Below are positions 1-5,205 of a DNA stretch of 5,205 nucleotides, piece by piece; position 1 is the stretch's first letter, and every line of letters begins with the position of its first letter. The stretch is from assembly GCA_030044035.1 (NCBI GenBank), contig JASHWN010000517.1:1-5205 (forward strand). The letters run 5' to 3'. The stretch comes from Xanthobacteraceae bacterium. GTDB taxonomy: Bacteria > Pseudomonadota > Alphaproteobacteria > Rhizobiales > Xanthobacteraceae. The translations under genes and the position numbers were made by a program. The notes under the pieces are model-generated. The model worked only from the letters and a program-made list of their open reading frames with translations. It ran no database searches and was not told where the DNA came from.

Positions 1-142
1 CCCGACAGCTCCGTCCATTGCGGAGCCCGCCAAGCGACGGAAAGGAATCGCCAGTGACGGCCGATTTTATCGCAGTGTCCTAAGTGAAAGAACAAAGTGT
101 CCTAGGTGCCTTGGAATTAGGACAGCGCCCCAACCCCCAAAA
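1..142. other. Left-edge region without a recognisable gene
   Basis: No convincing coding region is visible. Short reading frames are open from the left edge on the + strand: one ends at a TGA at 55-57, a second at a TAA at 81-83, and a third near 158-160. None gives a peptide I recognise, so a few C-terminal codons of an upstream gene could lie here but cannot be assigned. From about 60 the composition becomes less GC-rich and the stretch carries the TGTCCTAR motif cluster listed separately. It then leads into the recA control region. A decayed end of an insertion sequence is possible but unproven. Confidence 0.4.
74..124. repeat. Cluster of three TGTCCTAR motifs (two direct, one inverted)
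   Basis: AGTGTCCTAAGTG at 74-86 is repeated with one mismatch as AGTGTCCTAGGTG at 96-108, a start-to-start distance of 22 bp, close to two helical turns. An inverted partner TTAGGACA at 117-124 matches the first copy perfectly over 8 bases. This could be a binding site array for a regulator or a transposase-binding end of a lost insertion sequence. It ends 18 bp before the SOS box, so it could also influence recA. The pattern is seen directly; the function is unknown. Confidence 0.5.
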
Positions 143-157
143 GAACATATTGCGAAC
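143..157 (+). promoter_or_regulatory. LexA-binding site (alphaproteobacterial SOS box) of recA
   Basis: The sequence GAAC-ATATTGC-GAAC matches perfectly the GAAC-N7-GAAC direct-repeat LexA box known from Rhizobium, Rhodobacter and related alphaproteobacteria; it differs from the palindromic CTGT-N8-ACAG box of gammaproteobacteria. It overlaps the likely -35 hexamer of recA, so bound LexA would block RNA polymerase until DNA damage triggers LexA cleavage. A further GAAC at 161-164 is followed after 7 bases by GTAC (172-175), one base short of a second box, which might extend LexA contact. Confidence 0.85.
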
Positions 158-178
158 TGAGAACAAATCATGTACAGT
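150..178 (+). promoter_or_regulatory. Probable recA promoter
   Basis: TTGCGA (150-155) and TACAGT (173-178) are separated by 17 bp, and each matches 4 of 6 bases of the sigma-70 consensus. The -35 hexamer lies inside the SOS box, the arrangement expected for a LexA-repressed gene. Transcription would begin near 185, giving a leader of roughly 110 nt before the recA start codon. The assignment rests on hexamers and the SOS-box overlap only. Confidence 0.55.
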
Positions 179-279
179 GCTGCCCATCGCCCTTTGCGGG
201 GCCCGGTGGCTGGTGCTGGCGTTCGCAGGCTTGAGCGAGCGACTTGGCGTCCGTTGTCGGCCCACAGATTCCCGGCCAT

Positions 280-285
280 AAGGAG
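280..285 (+). promoter_or_regulatory. recA ribosome binding site
   Basis: AAGGAG lies 8 nt before the ATG at 294, which supports that codon as the recA start. A second, weaker purine-rich stretch (GAAGGA at 324-329) precedes the in-frame ATG at 336, so a minor shorter product starting at Met15 cannot be excluded. Confidence 0.75.
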
Positions 286-293
286 CACGGATC

Positions 294-1379
<1,086 letters not shown>

Positions 1380-1386
1380 CTGTTGA

Positions 1387-1506
1387 CCGTCATCCTGAGG
1401 CGGCCGCCGAAGGCGGCCCTCGAAGGATGCCGGCCCGAACGCTTCGGCCGTCGCCCTTCGAGGGCCGCGCTCCGCGCGGCCACCTCAGGGTGACGGATAC
1501 GAGGCG
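1387..1506. repeat. Palindromic intergenic repeat element, copy 1
   Basis: The outer arms CCGTCATCCTGAGG (1387-1400) and CCTCAGGGTGACGG (1483-1496) are complementary but for one base, which would form a G-U pair in RNA. Nested inside are a hairpin GGCCGCC-gaa-GGCGGCC (1402-1418), a central stem CTCGAAGG (1419-1426) with CCTTCGAG (1455-1462), and a second hairpin GGCCGCGC-tcc-GCGCGGCC (1463-1481). Together they give a three-armed, cloverleaf-like fold. The last 10 bases (1497-1506, just beyond the palindrome) are shared with copy 2 apart from one base. The element fills the gap between the convergent 3' ends of recA and the small secreted-protein gene. It could act there as a bidirectional terminator or mRNA-end stabiliser, but it has no T-run. 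It resembles in kind the short palindromic mosaic elements of rhizobia; family membership is not verified. Confidence 0.85.
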
Positions 1507-1521
1507 CGAGAGTCGCAGCCC

Positions 1522-1905
1522 CTACGAGCTGCGGCGTTCGGCGGTCCAGGTGCCGGAGCAGGCGCCGCCGTGCCAAAGGCCTTCGCCGCTGTTGCCGGCG
1601 AGATGACCCGAGCCGGTGGCGCTCTTCGAGCCGCTCGACACCGTCACGGTGATGGCGCCCGAGGGCGCGACCTTGCCGCTGATCGTGAACGGGTCGCTGC
1701 CGCCATTGGCGAGCACGCCGTTGGCGATGCGGATCGGATAGCGATAGCCGCGGTCGCAATCGCCCTTTTCGGTCACGACCGAGACGCTCCAGACGCCGTC
1801 ATAGCGCGGCCCCGGGTTGGTGGCGGCCGCAACACTGGTGAGCGCAGAGGCGGCGACGAGAGCGCCCATGGCGGCGCTGAGAAGATGGTTTTTCGAGGCA
1901 AGCAT
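1522..1905 (-). CDS. Small secreted protein of unknown function
   Basis: The 127-residue product begins with a clear Sec signal peptide: a short n-region with Lys5 and His7, a hydrophobic Ala/Leu-rich stretch at about 9-25, and a likely cleavage site after SVAAA near residue 28. The mature part of about 99 residues opens with YDGVWSVSV and contains a charged GDCDRGYRYP segment (48-57). It is otherwise rich in Gly, Ser and Thr, with alternating hydrophobic residues (ITVTVS) that suggest a small beta-rich fold. Its two cysteines, Cys50 and Cys116, could form a disulfide in the periplasm. I recall similar short YDGVW-type proteins in Bradyrhizobium-like genomes but know no assigned function. A weak AGGGA precedes the ATG; Met13 is a less likely start because it would remove the charged n-region. 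The gene stands alone, flanked by the two palindromic repeats. Confidence 0.8.
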   Translation of the reverse strand: MLASKNHLLSAAMGALVAASALTSVAAATNPGPRYDGVWSVSVVTEKGDCDRGYRYPIRIANGVLANGGSDPFTISGKVAPSGAITVTVSSGSKSATGSGHLAGNSGEGLWHGGACSGTWTAERRSS

Positions 1906-2120
1906 GGCATCCCTGCTTTTCTTGGCGGACGGTTGGCCGTCCGTTGTTGTCCTGTCGCGGCGGAAACCCCGCTCCCCTTAGTCGTCGTGACCGGGCAACA
2001 GGTTTACGATAAAAAAGTTCAAATCGGGTTGATTCCCGCCGCTAAATTGCCGCGAAGCCGCCATCATTCCGGCGCGGGGTGGAAAAATCACGATCTTTCA
2101 AAGCGTTGCTGCGCCTATTC
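1906..2120. other. Non-coding upstream region of the small secreted-protein gene
   Basis: No gene is seen in this 215 bp stretch, part of a 350 bp gene-free gap that also holds repeat copy 2. Read on the - strand it must hold the promoter of the secreted-protein gene. An AT-rich patch at about 2007-2023 (including a run of six A on the + strand) is the most promoter-like part, but I could not pair convincing -35 and -10 hexamers. A perfect short dyad near the start codon is listed separately. Confidence 0.5.
1926..1943 (-). promoter_or_regulatory. Perfect dyad in the leader of the small secreted-protein gene
   Basis: CGGACGG and CCGTCCG form a perfect 7-bp inverted repeat around a 4-base loop. 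The dyad ends 20 nt upstream of the ATG at 1905, leaving the presumed ribosome binding site just outside the stem. It could be an operator or an RNA hairpin in the 5' leader that affects translation or stability. The pairing is seen directly; any role is inference. Confidence 0.4.
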
Positions 2121-2244
2121 CCGTCATCCCGAGGTGCTCGCGCGCAGCGCGAGCCTCGAAGGATGCGGCCCGTGAGTCCCGGGCCGTCGCCCTTCGAGGC
2201 TCGGCGCTATGCGCCGAGCACCTCAGGGTGACGGATACGGGGCG
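2121..2244. repeat. Palindromic intergenic repeat element, copy 2
   Basis: This copy has the same architecture and orientation as the one behind recA. The outer arms are CCGTCATCCCGAGG (2121-2134) and CCTCAGGGTGACGG (2221-2234). The first hairpin is GCTCGCGC-gca-GCGCGAGC (2136-2154). The central stem is CTCGAAGG (2155-2162) with CCTTCGAG (2191-2198), extended by CGGCCC (2166-2171) with GGGCCG (2181-2186). The second hairpin is GCTCGGCGC-tat-GCGCCGAGC (2199-2219). The outer and central stems are nearly identical to copy 1, whereas the two side hairpins differ in sequence but remain perfectly paired. It begins 11 bp beyond the 3' end of the response regulator gene, counting the shared 10-bp tail, and lies upstream of the secreted-protein gene, so it could stabilise or end the two-component operon transcript. 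Confidence 0.85.
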
Positions 2245-2255
2245 CTACTGCGTCG

Positions 2256-3014
2256 CTATTGCGTGGTGATTCGCGGCGACGGCTCGCCGCTGGGCGCGCC
2301 CGGCGCCAGCGCCGCGGCGGCCTCGCTCGACACCAGCCGATAGCCGACGCCGAGCTCGGTGCGCAGAATGCGCGGCTGGGTCGGATCGGCCTCGATCTTG
2401 CGGCGCAGCTTGCGCACGAAGATGCGCAGATAATGGGTGTCGTCGACGTGCTCGTTGCCCCACACTTCGCGCAGCAGGAACTGGTGGGTGACGACGTTGC
2501 CGGAATGCTGCGCCAGAATCTGCAGCAGGCGATATTCTTTCGGCGTCAAGGTCAGGCGGGTGTCGTTGATGAACACCGCGCGCGCGGTGAAGTCGATCGA
2601 CAGCGGCCCGAAGCGCACTACCGGCTCGCCGCGCACGCTGCGCAATTGCCGCCGCATCGCCGAATGGGCGCGCGCCAGAAGCTCGGCCATGCCGAACGGC
2701 TTGACGACGTAATCGTCGGCGCCGAGCTCGAGGAGCCGGACCTTTTCGGCCTCGCTGCCGCGTACCGAGAGCACGATCAGCGGCACGCCGGACCAGGCGC
2801 GCAGCCGCTCCAACACCTCGGCGCCGTCGACGTCGGGCAAGCCGAGATCGAGAATCACGAGGTCGGAGGGTTTTAGCGTCGCCGCGCGTAATGCCTCGGC
2901 GCCGGTTTCGGCCTCCTGCACGGTGAAGCCGTCGAGCTCGAACCCGGTGCGCAGAAAGCGGCGGATCTGGATCTCGTCGTCGACGACCAGAACCGAGGGC
3001 GGAATTTCATTCAT
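2256..3014 (-). CDS. kdpE: KdpE-like OmpR-family response regulator
   Basis: This is a 252-residue cytoplasmic DNA-binding regulator that should receive phosphate from the kinase encoded just upstream. The receiver domain spans about 7-122, with the acidic pair Asp12-Asp13, the phospho-acceptor Asp56 (LVILDLGLPD), Ser83 and Lys105 (KPF). A winged-helix domain follows at about 130-230 and contains LTPKEYRLLQIL and the KdpE-like stretch THYLRIFVRKLRRKIEADP, closing with TELGVGYRLVS. The final 22 residues or so are an Ala/Pro-rich tail beyond the usual end of the fold. The start ATG overlaps the kinase stop as ATGA and has a strong GGAGGT upstream, so the longer open frame reaching back to 3992 is not coding. 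KdpE normally activates kdpFABC, but those genes are not in view, so the targets are unknown. Confidence 0.9.
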   Translation of the reverse strand: MNEIPPSVLVVDDEIQIRRFLRTGFELDGFTVQEAETGAEALRAATLKPSDLVILDLGLPDVDGAEVLERLRAWSGVPLIVLSVRGSEAEKVRLLELGADDYVVKPFGMAELLARAHSAMRRQLRSVRGEPVVRFGPLSIDFTARAVFINDTRLTLTPKEYRLLQILAQHSGNVVTHQFLLREVWGNEHVDDTHYLRIFVRKLRRKIEADPTQPRILRTELGVGYRLVSSEAAAALAPGAPSGEPSPRITTQ

Positions 3015-4558
3015 GGGATGCTGACCTCCACGGGCGAAGCTTCGCCCGGCATTGTCTCCGGCGCGACGGATTCGTCGGGCACCGGCTCCGGCGTCGCCGG
3101 CAGGTAGATGGAAACCGTGGTGCCGCGGCCGGCGCCGTCGCTTGCCACTTCGACCTCGCCGCCATTGGCGCTGATAAAGGCGCGCGCAATCCACAGGCCA
3201 AGCCCGGAGCCCGACGTGACGCCGGCCTGCCGCGCGCCACGGAAAAAGCGCTTGCCGATTTGGCTTTTGTCTTCGTCGGTGAGGCCGGCACCGCGATCGT
3301 GCACGGCAATGACGACCTCGTTGCCGTGGACGCGGGCGGCGATGCGGATCGGCGCGCCATCGGGCGAGTATTTTGCCGCATTGTCCAAAATCTGCGCCAG
3401 CGCCTGCTCGACCTGCGCCGGATCGATGCGCACGATCGGCAGATTGGGATGCAGATCGAGGCTCACCGGATGCCCGGCGAGGCGCCGCTTGCGATGCTCG
3501 AGCGCGGCATTGACCAGGTCGACCGGCTCGACCCATTGCGGCTTCGGCCGCACCTGCTGGCGGCTGATGGTGGTGGCGTCGAGCAGGTTCTGAATGTCGC
3601 TGTTGAGCCGCTCGGCCTCGTCGCGCACCACGCCGGCGAGCCCAAGGAGCCGCTCGTCCTTGGCCAACGCCGGCGCATTGGCGAGCACGGTGGCGGCACC
3701 GAGAATGGAGGCGAGCGGGGTGCGCAGCTCGTGCGACACCGAGCCGATCAGCGCCTCGCGCAACAGCTCGGTCTCCGAGCGCATCTTGGCCTCGTTGAGC
3801 GCGCGCGCGACGTCGAGCCGCTCCAGCGTCGCGGCGGCGTCGGCGAGCGCATCGTCGATGCGCTGGCGCACCTCCGCCAAGGCATCGCCCGCGACATTGC
3901 CGAGATCGACCGCGACCACGCCGAAGGCCGGCGTTTTCGGCGACACGCGGCGAATGAGCCAGGTGTTGCCGGCGCCGTCCTCGGCCGTGCATTCGAGCTC
4001 GCGGTCGCCTTCGACGCGCGCCACCTGGGCGCGCACGCGGTCGGGCACCTCGGCGGCATCGCCGGCCTCGGCGGCGCCAAGGAGCACGACGCGGCGCTGC
4101 ACCAGGTTCGCCAAATGGTTCTGGATGGCGATGAAGATTTCGGCGGCATTGGGCGCTGCGGCGAGGCGGCGCGAGAACGCGTAGAGATCGCTCATTTCCC
4201 GCTCGCGCTTGCGGGCAAGCGTGATGTGCCGCTTGGCGGAGCTCGAAAGCTGCGACACCACCACCGCGACGACCATAAAGAGCAGCAGGTTGAGAATCTC
4301 CTGCGGCGAAGCGACCCGCAAACTGTAGAGCTGGGCGAAAAACAGATAGCCGGAAAGCAGCACGCCGGCGACCGCCGCGATCAGCGCCGGAACGACGCCG
4401 TAGGTGTAACCCAGCACCATGACCGGCACGAGGTAGAGCACCGAGCCGCGCAGGATGCCGACATACTGCCGGAGAAACACCCCGACGATCGTGGTTACCG
4501 CGACCAAGAGCAGCGCGGCGCCAATGCCGCTCAGCTCGCGCCGCAGGATCGAAGCCAT
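3011..4558 (-). CDS. KdpD-like membrane sensor histidine kinase lacking the KdpD N-terminal half
   Basis: This inner-membrane kinase should phosphorylate the KdpE-like regulator it overlaps. From the ATG at 4558 it has 515 residues. Four membrane segments lie at about 12-30, 38-54, 55-77 and 86-104 in the KdpD-type (DUF4118) arrangement. A basic linker helix, a GAF-like region at about 125-235 and a second helical linker follow. The catalytic core then shows the H-box SVSHELRTPL with His276, the N-box ILDNAAKYSP with Asn393, the G1 box DRGAG (421-425), the F-box KRFFRG (436-441) and the G2 box GSGLGL (450-455). E. coli KdpD has about 890 residues; its cytoplasmic KdpD and universal-stress domains are absent here. 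The last 27 residues or so are an acidic, Pro-rich tail. An in-frame GTG at 4573 would add five residues but has no ribosome binding site; the ATG has only a weak AGG. Confidence 0.92.
   Translation of the reverse strand: MASILRRELSGIGAALLLVAVTTIVGVFLRQYVGILRGSVLYLVPVMVLGYTYGVVPALIAAVAGVLLSGYLFFAQLYSLRVASPQEILNLLLFMVVAVVVSQLSSSAKRHITLARKREREMSDLYAFSRRLAAAPNAAEIFIAIQNHLANLVQRRVVLLGAAEAGDAAEVPDRVRAQVARVEGDRELECTAEDGAGNTWLIRRVSPKTPAFGVVAVDLGNVAGDALAEVRQRIDDALADAAATLERLDVARALNEAKMRSETELLREALIGSVSHELRTPLASILGAATVLANAPALAKDERLLGLAGVVRDEAERLNSDIQNLLDATTISRQQVRPKPQWVEPVDLVNAALEHRKRRLAGHPVSLDLHPNLPIVRIDPAQVEQALAQILDNAAKYSPDGAPIRIAARVHGNEVVIAVHDRGAGLTDEDKSQIGKRFFRGARQAGVTSGSGLGLWIARAFISANGGEVEVASDGAGRGTTVSIYLPATPEPVPDESVAPETMPGEASPVEVSIP
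3024..3029 (-). promoter_or_regulatory. Ribosome binding site of the response regulator
   Basis: On the - strand GGAGGT lies 9 nt before the ATG at 3014, inside the last codons of the kinase gene. It fixes the regulator start and, with the ATGA overlap, points to translational coupling. Confidence 0.75.
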
Positions 4559-4774
4559 GAAGCCTGGTTGCACCGGGAGCGCCGTTTGCCGTGGTGTGAG
4601 CCGCCAGCGCGGCTGCAGCGATCAGCCGCTGCCGCCGGTGTCAGCCGCCCCGTATCGTTTTGCCGCCCCGGCGAGGCTAACACAATGTAATTGCCGGTCG
4701 ATTTTTCGTGATCGGCCGGCAGCGCATAGGTGGTATTTGCGAAAATCGAAGCTTTTGCGGCGCAGGGGCGGCCG
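4559..4774. other. Intergenic region upstream of the kinase-regulator operon
   Basis: No gene is seen here. Read on the - strand this 216 bp stretch lies between the stop of the substrate-binding protein gene and the kinase start, so it should contain both the end of the transporter transcript and the promoter of the two-component operon. It is locally more AT-rich around 4675-4765. I found no pair of promoter hexamers good enough to call. The dyad at 4692-4721 is the clearest structure in it. Confidence 0.5.
4692..4721 (-). promoter_or_regulatory. Long inverted repeat, possible terminator or operator
   Basis: TGCCGGTCGAT (4692-4702) pairs with ATCGGCCGGCA (4711-4721) over 11 positions with a single mismatch that would be a wobble pair in RNA. 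The spacer is 8 bases. On the - strand it lies about 54 bp after the transporter-gene stop and about 135 bp before the kinase start. No T-run follows it on that strand, so a classical intrinsic terminator is not supported. An operator for the kinase operon or a 3' stabilising hairpin for the transporter mRNA is equally possible. Confidence 0.45.
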
Positions 4775-5205
4775 CTATTTGCTGCGCACGACCTCCTCGT
4801 AGGCCGGCGCGGTGGTGAGAAAGCCGCGGTCGAGCATCCAGTCGACCTTTTCCCGGAACTCCTCGGCGCGGTAGGTCTCGACGCCAATGAGTTCGGGCAT
4901 CAGGCCGCCCTTGCGCTGCTCGGGCGGCAGGTCGCGCAGAACCTGCTCGCGCGAGCGTTCCTCGTTCTCGGAGAGCCAGGCGATCGCGCGGTTAAGCGCG
5001 CGGCGCAGCTTTTCCGCGGTCGCGTCGTCGATGTCGTTGCCGGCAACGATGCCGCCGCGCCAGCGCAGGTCGGCGACGGTGCGCGCGCCGGCGGCGAGCG
5101 CGCGGCTGACCAAAGGCTCCATCAGCGCCGCCGCTTCGGTCGCGCCGCGGAGCAGCGCCTCGAGCCGGTCGTTGGCGTGCACGAGCTTGATCTCGGCAAA
5201 CGGCA
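4775..5205 (-). CDS. ABC-transporter substrate-binding protein, C-terminal part (SsuA/NMT1-like)
   Basis: Only the last 142 codons are visible; the frame stays open to the right edge, so the start lies outside the window and the GTG at 5182 is an internal Val. The sequence fits the second half of periplasmic binding proteins of the nitrate/sulfonate/taurine class. An opening LLRGATEAAALMEPLVSRAL segment resembles the usual stretch where these proteins describe the binding-cleft partner. It is followed by VADLRWRGGIVAG, then a helix-rich end where DDATAEKLRRALNRAIAWL and the closing YRAEEFREKVDWMLDRGFL match the family's typical C-terminal helices. Full proteins have about 320-340 residues. 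Such proteins deliver small organic or anionic substrates to an inner-membrane permease; the substrate cannot be read here. Partner genes, if present, lie to the right. The family call comes from pattern recognition without a search. Confidence 0.7.
   Translation of the reverse strand, partial: PFAEIKLVHANDRLEALLRGATEAAALMEPLVSRALAAGARTVADLRWRGGIVAGNDIDDATAEKLRRALNRAIAWLSENEERSREQVLRDLPPEQRKGGLMPELIGVETYRAEEFREKVDWMLDRGFLTTAPAYEEVVRSK

Noticed and set aside
1387..1496. Intrinsic transcription terminator behind recA
   Set aside because: The stem is strong, but no T-run follows on either strand, so it is listed only as a repeat with possible terminator-like action.
1570..2175. A + strand open frame spanning the secreted-protein gene and the intergenic gap
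   Set aside because: It runs through the repeat element and opposite the gene with a clear signal peptide; its translation shows no fold-like pattern.
2121..2234. Cloverleaf-like fold considered as a tRNA gene
   Set aside because: The element is about 114 bp, lacks the conserved tRNA T-loop and D-loop bases and an acceptor-stem layout, and has a second copy with different arms; it is a palindromic repeat.
1387..2244. CRISPR array
   Set aside because: Only two copies exist, more than 600 bp apart, and they are long palindromes rather than short regularly spaced repeats.
2256..3992. A 578-codon open frame that extends the response regulator far upstream
   Set aside because: The part upstream of 3014 overlaps the clearly coding kinase in another frame and reads as low-complexity Arg/Ala-rich sequence. 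The ATG at 3014 has a strong ribosome binding site and an ATGA overlap with the kinase stop.
4571..4573. GTG at 4573 as the kinase start
   Set aside because: It is possible, adding five residues, but no ribosome binding site precedes it; the ATG at 4558 is preferred with modest confidence.
3260..4690. A 476-codon open frame on the + strand opposite the kinase
   Set aside because: It is antisense to a well-supported kinase gene, has no recognisable domain, and is rich in Arg, His, Gln and Asp as expected of a reverse-strand shadow in GC-rich DNA.

Overview
The window comes from a GC-rich alphaproteobacterium, most likely of the order Hyphomicrobiales (Rhizobiales) near Bradyrhizobiaceae/Xanthobacteraceae. 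The evidence is the RecA sequence with its rhizobial N-terminal extension (LRLVEGSS before the [15 protein letters not shown] segment), an alphaproteobacterial LexA site of the GAAC-N7-GAAC type in front of recA, and two copies of a palindromic intergenic repeat of a style common in these genomes. The taxon is inferred from memory of such sequences, not from a search.

Layout: positions 1-293 are a non-coding leader with a small cluster of TGTCCTAR motifs, a perfect SOS box overlapping a plausible promoter, and the recA ribosome binding site. recA follows on the + strand (294-1379). Everything after it is on the - strand. There is a small secreted protein of unknown function (1522-1905), a KdpE-like OmpR-family response regulator (2256-3014), and a membrane histidine kinase that resembles only the C-terminal half of KdpD (3011 to about 4558). 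Last comes the 3' part of an ABC-transporter substrate-binding protein that runs off the right edge (4775-5205). Kinase and regulator overlap by an ATGA, so they form a translationally coupled two-gene operon. The substrate-binding protein gene is upstream on the same strand, but about 215 bp of non-coding DNA with a strong dyad separates it, so it is probably a separate unit.

Two copies of a palindromic element of about 120 bp (1387-1506 and 2121-2244), in the same orientation, flank the small secreted-protein gene. One sits directly behind recA, the other directly behind the response regulator. Each can fold into a three-armed, cloverleaf-like structure. Two of the hairpin arms differ in sequence between the copies yet stay self-complementary, which is the most interesting signal in the window.

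Functionally the window is a junction of unrelated modules: SOS-regulated recombinational repair, a two-component system whose input domain resembles that of the potassium/turgor sensor KdpD but without its cytoplasmic sensory half, and a transporter tail. No kdpFABC pump genes, RNA genes, CRISPR array or intact insertion sequence were found. I do not see convincing evidence of an entirely new multi-gene system here.
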